Shown here: in pieces, positions 31,504 to 42,121 of the stretch
Layout of the letters: every line of letters starts with the position of its first letter
How positions within the stretch are numbered: position 1 is the first letter of the stretch
Assembly (NCBI GenBank): GCA_023213395.1
Contig: CM041465.1
Span: forward strand, 69,819,741 to 69,883,740
DNA: 64,000 bases
Direction: 5' to 3'
From: Cycas panzhihuaensis
Taxonomy: Eukaryota > Cycadophyta
Position numbers and translations under genes: made by a program
The notes under the pieces: generated by a model
Seen by the model: only the letters and a program-made list of their open reading frames with translations
What the model was told of the DNA's origin: nothing
Database searches by the model: none

Positions 31504-33650
31504 ATTCTGCCTAAGTAGAAGAAGGTGGAGTCACTAACACTTGTGACAAGTCTACCTGACGCAGCAGGGAATAATGATGATGTAAAGCCACTAATGCTTG
31601 TGGAAAATCTTGCTGACACAGCAAGGAATCATGAAATAATACAATGTAAGATGTGGAAGCAAAGAGATCACAAATAAGTATGTGGTGTAACTGATCTAAT
31701 CAAGATAAGTGAGAAGACCTATATAGAAACCAGTATGTGGGTGCACACAACTGATAACCAATGTGATGTAGGATGTGTAACAAACCCAAACCTCTGACTT
31801 GTGTCCAAAGTAGGTGAGGTGTCGATGCCTAGGGGGGCTTCTAGTATACGTAATTAATGGCCTTCACCCGCGATACCTGCATCGTTCCTTGGTGATGAAA
31901 TCCAAGTAAACATGGAGCCCAATCTTTCTTAGGTCCTCACCCCGTTCACCAATGAGCAGCGATATACTCTCTGAAGAGAAGTACGTGCATATCCCATGAC
32001 TATGATGGATATTGGTCCAGCTAAATTAATTATCTTGATTAAGGGTTTTCAATTTTTCCGAATGGTTATCAGAATAATTCCTGATTGGAGGCTGTGGATA
32101 TGGCTAACATGTCCCTCCACCACTATACCGGTTATGACCAAACCCAGTATGAAACTCACACCTCCCTTAGGTCCCGGACTTAGGCCAACCTTGGTCTATT
32201 TCAACTAAGGCGAGTATGCACACAAGTCAAGAACTGGCAGTATAAAGTCGTCGAGATGAGTTGATTTTAAGGAAAGTGCTCTTGTTCTCAAATGACATAT
32301 AAAAATAACTGAAAACTAAATGTAAATGCTCCACTTAAGTGTTGTTGCCGTGTCCAAGTGTAGTGATGATGTGTCCACCTAGTGCCCAAGTGGCACTCTA
32401 TGTGCCCAAATGGCACTCAATGAGGTGTCTTAAGTGCATGCAATCATTAAAATCATAACATATGATGAGGCAAATCATTGGATATTGCTCTGATCCAGAT
32501 GATTGGCTAGTACAAAGGATTTAAGTGCCTTGTTCGTTTTATAAAAGGGCCAAAATAGGGCTCAAGAAGCCAAAAAGGCTATAAATGTCTTAAAAATACC
32601 CCTCTTACATACAATAAATTTTTTTCTTTTCTTTTTTTTTTTTTAATGAAGGAGAAAAAACTAAAAATTTTAAAAAATACAATGTACGCTGAAAAATCAA
32701 ATTTTCAGCAAGCGAAGTCTACTATTGGGTAGACTGTATCACTTGTTGTACTACTATATGGCACAAATTTCAAAAAAATTTGAAAAAATTAAAAATTTTC
32801 AGATTTGTTGCCCTTCACCTGCACTTTACAAATATATAAAAATTTTTGAAAAATCTTATCAAAAATAGGCAAAAAAACATGTTTTAGCTCACGGCCAAAA
32901 TATACTAAAAAACCCAAAAATGCTCATAACTTTTCAACGGAGCGTTGGATTCATGCGAGACCTGTTCCAAATGATAGATCAAGACGAGGAGATGCGAAAA
33001 CATGTATTACAACAAGAAAAAACTGCTCAGATTTTTTCAAATCTAAGATTTTTAAATTTGGAGGATGGCTACATAAAACAGGTTGTTTGACTTCTTTAAC
33101 CTCAAAATCTCGCGTCACTCCAGTAGACAAAAGTGCTTACGAGGCCAAAACGCACCCTCTTGGTGAAATTTAAATCGATTCGAGCACTCGGTTTTTGACC
33201 CGTCTTGTTGTACGAAATTCCATACAATCCATACAACATCCATACAATTTGATTTTATACTTCAAAATCTGCTTCTGATCAGTGAAAATCACTGATTTCT
33301 TCTTCTGCAACCTCTAAATCTGACTTTTACTATAAAAATGGGTCAAAATTAGGCCAAAAATGCTAGATTTGGGGCTAAAAAAGATAACTGAAAACTGCTA
33401 TAAGATGAGCAATTCTTGTGCTCTTTTAAGCCTGCAAATAGATTGTTTTTAGGCAGTCGCACTTCTTCTCATCTGCAAAAATAAAATAGTATAAGAGCAT
33501 ACAAATTTGTACTAAAAATCTATTAAAAAGAGCTTTAAAAATGGATTTTAAAAAAAATCTGAACTCTTCACTTCACATGAACACTGAAGAAGAGGACAAA
33601 ATAGCTTGCAATTTCCTTGCAAGTGAGTGTGGCACTAGGATCCTCCCAAT
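31504..33650 (-). other. long leader of element B
   Basis: This is about 2.1 kb between primer site and gag with no gene I can support. It contains runs of A (for example 32620-32650 read as T-rich DNA) and repeated gaaaaatt/aaaaattt words. A repeated patch lies at 31530-31640 (two near copies of cactaaYgcttgtgRMaa...cctgacgcagcaggga, about 60 bp apart). A leader this long is unusual for Copia. Confidence 0.55.
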
Positions 33651-33663
33651 GGCTCCGATACCA
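33651..33663 (-). other. primer-binding site of element B (tRNA-Met type)
   Basis: The - strand reads TGGTATCGGAGCC, one base from the initiator tRNA-Met complement, two bases from the LTR. Confidence 0.85.
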
Positions 33664-33665
33664 CT

Positions 33666-33865
33666 TGTTGAGCGAATGGATCTAGGAATCTAGTGTACTA
33701 ACACTACACAATGGCAAATAGTGGAGACAAGCACAATGTACTCAACAAGAGAAATGCTAATAGCTTGAACTCAAAGAGGAGAAGTGTAGATCACTCTCCA
33801 TGTAATTTCAGCTTATATAATAAGAATGCTCATTAGGGTTTAGAATTTAAGTTTTCTCTCCCAAT
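33666..33865 (-). repeat. 5' LTR of element B, inner part
   Basis: It is the counterpart of 26151-26360 and is cut by element C at the target CCAAT (33861-33865). The rest of the LTR lies at 37676-37827. Confidence 0.9.
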
Positions 33866-34089
33866 TGTTGGAATATTGATAATGCACATTTGTTTTGTCC
33901 CACATGCAAGTGGATCCCACACTCACTATCATATCATGTATTATAAATACACAACATTGTGTATCATATTAAATGTTGTTGTAATAATGTTTTGTTAATA
34001 CAAGGAGATACCTTAAGGGTACTGTTCGATTCTGGAGGTGCGTTTTGTTTTGTTGAAAATTATTTTTCTGCAAGTTATGAATTCCAACA
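33866..34089 (+). repeat. 5' LTR of element C
   Basis: It starts TGTTGGAATATTG and ends AATTCCAACA. It contains tattataaatacacaac (about 33940-33956), a likely TATA box. Confidence 0.93.
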
Positions 34090-34104
34090 CGGTATCAGAG
34101 CGCC
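34090..34104 (+). other. primer-binding site of element C
   Basis: CGGTATCAGAGCGCC directly follows the LTR and differs from the tRNA-Met type by the first base. Confidence 0.85.
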
Positions 34105-36534
34105 CAGGTTGAGCAAGTTTCGAAGAATTTCTATCGGTGTGATCACTCTAGGTTTGCCAAGGTTGAGAGAGATCCGTTGATGTATGAGAAGGTTGTGTCA
34201 TTTGCCAGTGAAAGTTAATACTGCCAATTTGACAAGAGTGAAAACCTAAAGAGGAAGGTGAGAACTATCATGGATAATTGGTGTTATATAACTCGTTGAG
34301 AGACTGCCCATCTGCAGATCCATGGAGAGGAGACTGACCTGGTTTGAGAACAATACCCTATCTTGAAAAATTTTCAATTGCCGTTGAGTCCGCTATATTG
34401 ATATGAATGATATCGATCATTTGTCGCTTTAATACATCAAGGTATTTTCCTTCTTTGTTTTATTTATGTCATTCTATATTATTTTTACCTTTTGTTAAAT
34501 TGTTTTTGTTTTCTATTTTTTATTTTTTGTCAATTATTGTTTCTGGCAACATCCATCTTCGTGATAAATCTAAAACCCTGTTCTCTGCTTGCCTATTAAC
34601 CATATTCATATTTGATCAGTTGCTCTTTCAAAGCGATTAAATTCGTCTTCTTCATTCAGCTTCTGCCGATTTTCAATAGTGTACTTAATTCTAAGTCGCC
34701 TGTTGATCGTCGCCCATAATTATCTCTTCGCCTTGCATAAAGAATATTCAGCCATCAATCTGTATAAATGCAAGTTCGCCCAGTTGATAATATTTGATTG
34801 CCGTGATAAATCATATAAGTCTTGTGTGTTAATATATCGATCGCTCATCTAGGATCATGCCACATATGTATAGGGTCGCCTGCTAATGTTTTGCATATTT
34901 GAATCCTGCAGTCACCCAGTCTTTTATTTTATTCACCTGTTCATATATATTTTGTCGCAGCCGCTAGTTTATGTATATTTTGTTCGCCCTGCGTGATTGC
35001 TCTGCTGTCTGCATGGACCGCTTATTGATCGAGTTGAAATCGCACGTGGGTTAATATATACTCGCCAGTATGCACAGTGGCATTTGAAACATTCATTATA
35101 GTCGTTGTTTTCCATCCATGCATTGCTGCATTCATATTTATTATTCATTATTGCACCGCCGTTATGAGATTTGCAGTACAATTCAGCCATCGTTTTGTCG
35201 TACGTATATCGCTCAGCCATTGTTCTACCTCTATGCAGCTGGCCGGTGATGTAAATGCACAGTCGCCCTTCGTCTGTTGATATATAGCGTTTGCATATAT
35301 CCAGTAATTAGTCCCCTCGCTGGTGTAAATATTTCTGTCACCTAGGTTTCATATGCCAGTCAAAACCTTCCTCCGTATTCCACACACCACCATTTTTATT
35401 TTCATATATATATTTTACCATCCTTTAATATCAATATGGCATGTATATACTTGGCGTTTGATCGCTTTTAATCATCCGTTGTTTTTTATAAAGTCGCCTT
35501 TTATATTCACTTTGAGATATTGAATCGCCTATTCAATATGTATTGGTTCACCCTTTAAATTTGACTTGATCAAAGTAGATTGCCTATACTTCATGAAACT
35601 TGCCTTTTTGAAGTATCCTGATTAGCCTTGGAATTACGATTATCAAGTTGATTTGTCATTGATATACGGGATTATGGATAAAGTTGTTACAGTTTACCTT
35701 GGTTGATCAAGTGGGGGGCTTATTTCAAGAGGACACATTGTTATAAATGGCATAGATTTATAGATTTATTGAGCACAATGAGATAATGGTGAATTTGAAG
35801 TATTATTTGAATGGCAAAGTAGAGTGACTTTGTGGCGATGGTACACCTTTGTATGTGAGAAGGAGCTAACGGGTATGTTGGTACTTATTGGTAATTTGAG
35901 ATGCAAGATGGTGATTTTATTACATGTGTTCTGTTGAGGCGATTATGCGTGTGTTTATATGAGTAAGTTAGGTGACTTAGTACTCTTTGGAATGTGATCC
36001 TTATGGGCATTTGAGGCAATGAGGGGCTTATTGTATGATAATTAGGGCATGATATGGGCAAAGAAGAGGGCATGATGAGACAAAGTTCAGGACAAGAAAA
36101 ATGATGATTTGAGGTGATGAGATACTTGTTACATGAGAGATTTCTGGTATGTTTAAGGCCGAGATTAGGCATGTTTGATGATGGATTCTTTAATTGACTA
36201 AATGCGCAAAGAAAGATGAGCTTTTTTTGTTGAAGTCACTTGAGTTCCGAGTGTAATGGCATGAGTTGTGTTTTTTGGGCAATCAAGTGAAGTGTGTGTC
36301 TTGGTAGCGACATATGGCATGTATGATCATTGTGAGATTTATGAGGCATTGGTTTGGTGAAGTGAGTGTTTTGATTCTATGTGATTGTTTGGCGATGGAT
36401 AAGGCAATGATGTGATGATAAAGTCAATGATGTGAGATATGAGACATGAGGAAATTTGTTGAGAGCGATCAATAGGCAAGTTGCCAATGATAAGTGAGTT
36501 TATTGATTGAAAAAAAGGGGTGTGGCATGTAGAA
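34105..36534 (+). other. leader of element C
   Basis: No gene is supported. Many short tcgcc/cgcc words and tatat steps occur at 34680-35560. From about 35880 to 36500 the sequence aligns in patches with the leader of copy 1 (3660-4180). Because both copies share this leader, it is an original part of the element and not a later insertion. Confidence 0.6.
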
Positions 36535-37367
36535 ATGGCATTTAAAATCATGAGGATAATGATGTGGTTATATATATTCCTGAAACAAATGAACATTACT
36601 TAAGGGATTCGTTTCTTTCAGTACCTAAGTGTAATGGTGAAAACTACTTCTTTTGGACAATTAAAATGAGATGCTTTTTCATAGCTAGAGGCTTATGGAA
36701 GATTGTTACTGATGGGTATGATATCCCTAAGGATGAAGAAGAAAAGGAAATGCTTGAGAAGAAAGATAGAAAGGCATTCATTATGATTCGTGATGCATTC
36801 AATGAGGTTGATCTTCCTTCCAAATTCCATTTTGTCATTCCTATGATTTTACATGCAACTAATGCTAAAGAAGCTTGGGATTTTCTAAGGGAAGTATTTG
36901 AACAAACTCTTGAAGAGACACAGCGAATGATTGAAAAGGCAATTAAGGCTAGTTATGGTTATGGTACAGGTACAACGAATGAAGAAAATATCATCAACAC
37001 TGATGAAACAGCATGTCAAGATGAAGAAGGTATGAGTACTGATGAAATTTCTACTGAATGTAAAGAAACGATGGTTGAATATATTGATGAGACTACAACT
37101 ACTAATGAAGACGTTGAAAGTGATGAGTTGATAAAGACTTATATAGATGACACCATGATTTCAAGAGAAATTGAATATGAATCTGATGATCCTATAAAGG
37201 ATGAGTCTTATATTGATGATATTCCTACTTTAAGTATTGATTCAAGTTTAAATGATGTTCCTTCCTTGAGTATTGATTCAAGTTCAAAGAATATGCAAGT
37301 TGATCAAGACTCCACTCCTAAGGTTGAAGAAATCACTATTGTACATGGCGATCAAGAACTTATATAG
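36535..37367 (+). pseudogene. gag-like ORF of element C, frameshifted near its start
   Basis: This is the sister of the 353-residue protein at 4220. The ATG at 36535 is shared, but one G is missing in the sixth to eighth codon region (atcatgagg against atcatggagg), shifting the frame. The frame from 36564 then reads NEHYLRDSFLSVPKCNGENY, FFWTIKMRCFFIARGLW and KEAWDFLREVFEQTLEE. About 18 of the first 131 comparable residues differ from copy 1. The frame stops at 37365 (TAG), before the position of the C-terminal repeats, and a deletion joins cttcat directly to gacccaaatg. There is no zinc knuckle. Confidence 0.8.
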
Positions 37368-37446
37368 GACAATGATGACAAGTAAGTTGTGTTTTAAGAT
37401 AGTTGCTTACAGGATCTTCATGACCCAAATGTGCATTAAGGGGGAG

Positions 37447-37670
37447 TGTTGGAATATTGATAATGCACATTTGTTTTGTCCCACATGCAAGTGGATCCCA
37501 CACTTACTATCATATCATGTATTATAAATACACAACATTGTGTATCATATTGAATGTTGTTGTAATAATGTTTTGTTAATACAAGGAGGTACCTTAAGGG
37601 TACCGTTAGATTCTAGAGGTGCGTTTTTTTCTGTTGAAGATCATTTTTCTGCAGATTATGAATTCCAACA
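37447..37670 (+). repeat. 3' LTR of element C
   Basis: It is preceded by the purine tract aagggggag (37438-37446), with the same start and end as the 5' LTR. It is followed by CCAAC. Confidence 0.93.
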
Positions 37671-37675
37671 CCAAC

Positions 37676-37827
37676 GACATTTAAATGAGATTACATGAAA
37701 TTACAATGAAATGAACTTTATGAAGTGACTTAAGCATAGTCACCTTATCCTAAAGTTAACAAACATAAAAGCGACTTTATCTAATTCTAACTTTATGAAA
37801 TGACCATGTGACATTAACATCATCACA
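37676..37827 (-). repeat. 5' LTR of element B, outer part
   Basis: It resumes the LTR after element C and matches 26366-26518. Its end catcaca is followed by the gag sequence of A. Confidence 0.88.
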
Positions 37828-38706
37828 TAGTCAAATAAGCTAACAAGCCAAAATTATGTTGCATGGAAAACTAAAATAAAGGGACTTTTAATTGCAAAAA
37901 ATGCATGGGATATTCTTACTAGAAAGGAACAAAAACCAACTACTAATGCTACAAAAATTGTCAATTAGGAAGAAAGGGATAGACAAGCATTAGCCATAAT
38001 TACCTTGTCCATAAGTGATTCTATCCTGACACATATTAGTAAAGTCATTACCTCAATTGAAGCATGGAAAGCCCTTGCTTCATTATACAGTCAGAAGAAT
38101 GAGGCTCGCATCATCACTCTAAGGGAACAACTTTATTGGCTTTACTTATGGGAGGGCGAACAAGTCACAGATTTCATCACCAAATTGGTAGAAATCAAAG
38201 ACAATCTAGCTCCTACAAGTGAATCAATATCAGACACTAAAATTGTTCACCTAATATTTAATAAATTACCAAAGTCTTTTGACAATTTGGTCAATACCCT
38301 TACTGTTGGAGGACAAGCTAAAGCCATGTCATTCAATACTTTATGCGGGCATCTTCTTTAGCAAGAGTAGAGAATTCATAGATCTGAGGAGGAATCAAAG
38401 GTTGAAGAAGCCTTTGTCTCAAGGTTTAGAATTGGTTAACCAGGAAGAGGTACAAGAGGAAGGTCAATAGAGACAAGAACCAGCAGAGGAAGATTTATTA
38501 GAGTGTCAGGCAGAGCAAGGTCAACAAATACCCAGCTATGTTATCATTGTGGAAGATCAGGTCATATTGTTATAGAACGTAGGATAGTAGAAAGTTGTCC
38601 TTGTTATTATTGTGGCAGGTATGGACATCTTTCAAGTAATTGCTTCTATAAAAGAGCCAAATTTTCAAAAGGAAAGCATGTTGAAGGCCACTACAGTAAA
38701 GAATAG
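37828..38706 (+). pseudogene. Copia gag and zinc knuckles (element A)
   Basis: Gag resumes after B with LTSQNYVAWKTKIKGLLIAK, followed by a stop near 37969. The 119-codon piece from 38005 includes SIEAWKALASLYSQKNEAR and IFNKLPKSFDNLVNTLT. After stops near 38360 and 38470 come two zinc knuckles (38548-38640): CYHCGRSGHIVIER, whose last Cys is replaced, and CYYCGRYGHLSSNC, complete. The same two-knuckle layout is seen in F. The gene is broken. Confidence 0.85.
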
Positions 38707-39174
38707 CCCAAGGATGAAGACGAAAAAGATATTGCCTTTGTTGCTGCCCTAGTCTCATGCGCTTGATATAATGAAGACTAGTTCGTTGACTCTAGCACCT
38801 CAAATCACATGATTGAGAGAGAAGATTGGTTTGAGACCTTACTGCCATATTCGACAAACAAAATTGTAGAGCTTGGTAATGACTATTCTCTGAAGATTAA
38901 AGGAAAGGGAACCATAGCAACTCAAATTAAGCAAGATATCAAGAAGACCGGCAATGTTTTGTTTGTTCTATGTTTGAAGAAAAATCTTCTTTCTATGTCA
39001 CAATTAAGAAAGAAGAAACTTCGAGTAATATTCCATGAAAATAGAAAATGCCATATTCATGATATGAAAAAAGGTGGTGAAATCATTGTTCAAGGGATAG
39101 AAATTGATAACCTTTGTAAATTAGTTTCTACTCCCATTGTCTCTTTTGTAAAAACTCGTTGTTCAGAAGAATGA
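38707..39174 (+). pseudogene. Copia protease (element A)
   Basis: The protease starts with FVDSSTSNHMIEREDWFETL (about 38780-38840), where the family DSGAS reads DSSTS, losing the Gly after the catalytic Asp. It continues with KIVELGNDYSLKIKGKGTIA, NVLFVLCLKKNLLSMSQL and a pre-integrase lead-in (39061-39174) to a stop at 39172. It resembles F at 61390-61740. Confidence 0.85.
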
Positions 39175-40340
39175 TAATGAAATCTGTCATTCTTGCTATG
39201 GACATATTACAAATGATAGATTGAAAATGCTCAAAAATCTTGCTATGGTTGATGGACTACCTACTAATTTCACAATAAACTCCTCTGTCTGTAAAAGTCA
39301 CATATCAGGCAAGCAACACAGAATGCCATTTCAAGAAAATAACTAGATATCAAAAGAAAAATTGGAATTGGTCCATAGTGATATATGTGGACAAATCACA
39401 CCAAATTTTGTTAATGATGCCAAGTATTTTCTCACTTTCATAGATGATTTCACCATAAAAGCTTGGGTATTTTTCATCTGTAGTAAATTAGAGGCATTTG
39501 ACTTCTTTAAAGAATTTAAAGCTAACATTGAGCTAGAAAGTGGCACAAGATCAAAATACTTAGAACAAATGGAGGTGGAGAATATGTTTCAAACGAATTT
39601 TCATTTTTTTGTAAAATTCATGTCATTCTCAAACAAATCACTACTCCATACACTCCACAATCAAATGAACTAGCTGAAAGAACGAACACGATTATAACAG
39701 AAATGGTGTGGTGCATGATAAAAGAAAAAGATATCTCAAACATATTTTGCGTTGAAGCAGTTAATACTGTTGTTAATTTAATAAATAGAAGTCTCACAAA
39801 AGTACTCAACAAAATTACTCCAGAAGTAGCACGGATAGGCAAAAGCCCAAATGTAAGTCATCTAAGAACCTTTAGAAGCATTGTTTATGTACGTATTCCA
39901 ACTCAAAAAAAGGGCAAAATTAGATGATAAAAGCATTGAATGCATTATGGTCGAGTATAGTACCAAGTCAAAAGCATATCACTACATAGATGTGAAAACA
40001 AAAAAATCTATGTAAGCAAAGATGTAACCTTTGATGAAGGTATTTCAGTCAGTAAAGATACTATCTGTTCACAAAAAAACAGTTCTCAAAGGGGCATAAT
40101 ATTGGAAGAAACTGTCAACAATGATAGTATAGCTGAGGAAGAATCAACTCCTGAGGAAGAAACTGAAGAATCAAAAACTTTGTCAGAAGAAAAAAAATCG
40201 AAAGATGTCCCAAAAAAACAATTACCTAAATAGTATCTAAAAACTATAGAAGAATCAAAGGGAGATATATTTGAGCACAGTACTAGATCTCAAAAACATC
40301 AAGCTTTGGCTTGTTCAGTTGAGCCTCAAAGTTTTGAAGA
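39175..40340 (+). pseudogene. Copia integrase (element A)
   Basis: The zinc domain is damaged (CHSCYGHITNDRLKM). The core reads ELVHSDICGQITPNFVNDAK and FLTFIDDFTIKAWVFFICSK (39362 on). A frameshift follows before YTPQSNELAERTNT and MVWCMIKEKDIS (39703 on). The C-terminal part is PNVSHLRTFRSIVYVRIPTQ (39840-39927), then another shift. The TDNGGE segment reads EQMEVENMF in the open frame, so the second Asp is out of frame. The acidic linker (40080-40260) follows. Confidence 0.83.
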
Positions 40341-41870
40341 AGCTTATCAGAAAACAGAATAGTAAGAAGCCATGGACAAAGAAATGGAGTCCATAGATCA
40401 AAACAAAACTTGGCAATTAGTTTCTTCACCAAAAGATAAACTTGTTGTAGGTTGCAAATGGGTGTACAAAATAAAAGAAAAACCAAATGGAAGTGTTGAA
40501 AAGTATAAATCCTTAGTTGTAGCAAAAGGATACACTCAGACTGCAGGCATCGACTATGAAGAAACGTTTGCTCTTGTAGCAAAGCTAATAACTATTTGTA
40601 TGGTTATAGCTCTGGCAACTAAATTTGGATAGGAACTTGTGCAATTATATGTGAAATGTACGTTCCTGAATGGAGATATCAATGGAGAAGTCTATATGGA
40701 ACAACCACCTCGATACACAAAGAAAGGAGAAGAGCATCTGGTCTACAAATTAAAAGAGGCATTGTATGGTCTAAAGCAAGCACCTAGAGCCTAGTATGGA
40801 AAATTGGACCATCATCTTTAGAAAGAGGTTTTAATAAATGCGAAGCTAATCCAAGACTTTACATAAAAAACAAAAGGACCTAATTACCATAGTTGTGGTA
40901 TATGTAGATGATTTAATTGTCACAGGTAATGATCAAGAAACCATCAGTTAGGTGAGAACATCAGTTGGGTGAGAACACAGAAGGGAAGTAACTTTGAAAT
41001 GACAGACATGGGTACACTTCACTATTATCTTTACATAGAAACTTAACAAGCAAAAAGTGGCATTTTCATCTCACAAACCAAGTATGCTAAGAATCTTCTC
41101 AAAAAAAATTCAATATTGAATAATATAATCCATATGCTACACCTATGGAAACAGGTTATGTTCTAATTACTGATGAAGATAAATATCAAGAAGTAAATGA
41201 AACTCTCTTCAGACAACTTGTTAGAAGTCTCATTTACTTGACAGCCACTAGACCAGACATATCTTTTCCTACTGGAGTTATCTCCAAATTTATGAACAAT
41301 CCAAAGACTATCCACTAAAATGCTACAAAAAGAATCTTAAGGCACATCAAAGGCACTTTGGATCTTGGACTACAATATACCAAAGCAAATGAACTAGGCT
41401 TAATTGGATTCACTGACTCTGACTGGGGTAGAAAGTCCTAGGAAAAAAAGCCCATATCAAGCCATTGCTTATCTCTTGGAACAATTGTGACATTATGGAG
41501 CAGCAAAAAGCAACCAACAGTAGCTTTGTCCTCAATAGAAGTGGAATATAAAGCTACAGGAAGTGTAACTTGTGAAGCAATTTGGTTGAGACAATTTCTG
41601 AATGATCTAAATCAATGTTGTCAAAAAGCAACCACAATCTACTGTGATAATCAAAGTGTGATGAAGTTCACCAAAAATCTTGTCTTCCATGCAGGGACGA
41701 AACACATAGAAGTTCATCATTATTTCATCAAAGAAAAGGTCCAGAATAAAGAGATTGACTCACAATATTGAAGCAGTAATCAGCAAGTTGCAGATGTCTT
41801 CACAAAACCATTGTCAAAAGATAAATTTCAGTATTTCAAAGATTTGCTTGGGATAAAAAATAAATGATAA
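40341..41870 (+). pseudogene. Copia RT and RNase H (element A)
   Basis: The RT start MDKEMESIDQNKTWQLVSSP (40372) leads to GYTQTAGIDYEETFALVAKL. After a stop (40630) come FLNGDINGEVYMEQPPRYTK and [16 protein letters not shown] frame change precedes YVDDLIVTG (40898-40924). RNase H includes the piece 41487-41771: WSSKKQPTVALSSIEVEYKA, YCDNQSVMKFTKNLVFHAGT and HIEVHHYFIKEKVQ. The TKPLSKDKFQYF-like end lies near 41800. The purine tract aagggagggtg (41874-41885) adjoins the LTR. It is broken in several places. Confidence 0.86.
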
Positions 41871-41885
41871 AACATTAAGGGAGGG

Positions 41886-42116
41886 TGTTAGAATATTAAT
41901 GTTTTATCCTAAGCTTTGTACTATAGTGTTCTTTATATAAATTGAGGCTTGTGTGTCATTGTCCCTCTCCTATCTTAAAACAACACTTGTCACACATGTT
42001 TGACACTTGTCGTTCGTGTACTAATCAATTATGTAAATCAGTTGTGTATAAGAGAGATCACCCTCTCTCATTAATCAATGAAGCTATATTCATCTTCTTC
42101 AATTCAGATTTCATCA
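41886..42116 (+). repeat. 3' LTR of element A
   Basis: It has TGTTAG and TTCATCA ends, and ATTTC follows. It is the same 231-bp length as the 5' LTR. Confidence 0.93.
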
Positions 42117-42121
42117 ATTTC

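Larger units (their letters stand above)
33866..37670 (+). mobile_element. pol-less LTR element C (copy 2)
   Basis: Two 224-bp LTRs (33866-34089, 37447-37670) flank a 3.36-kb interior and differ at about 12 positions by eye. The duplication is CCAAT on the left and CCAAC on the right (one change). The intact sequence ccctcccaatgacattcag in the other LTR of B (26360) shows the empty site. The interior holds a primer site, a 2.4-kb leader and one gag-like frame, and no protease, integrase or RT. Confidence 0.93.
26151..37827 (-). mobile_element. Copia element B, with element C in its 5' LTR
   Basis: The ends share an LTR (tgttgagSgaatggatcta... to ...ttaacatcatMaca): 26151-26518, and 33666-33865 plus 37676-37827. 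It sits in the gag of A. The target bases GAGCC (left) and TAGTC (right) match at only three of five positions, so the duplication is eroded or the ends were altered. Internal order on the - strand: primer site, long leader, gag with zinc knuckle, protease, integrase, RT, RNase H, purine tract (Copia order). Confidence 0.9.
25187..42116 (+). mobile_element. Copia element A, 16.9 kb with nested B and C
   Basis: Two 231-bp LTRs (25187-25417, 41886-42116) are flanked by a perfect duplication ATTTC (25182-25186, 42117-42121). Removing B (26151-37827) leaves about 5.3 kb: primer site, gag (26122-26150 joined to 37828 on), zinc knuckles, protease, integrase, RT, RNase H, purine tract. The LTRs differ at about 20 of 231 bases by eye, more than those of C nested inside it, as expected for an older host. 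Confidence 0.93.
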
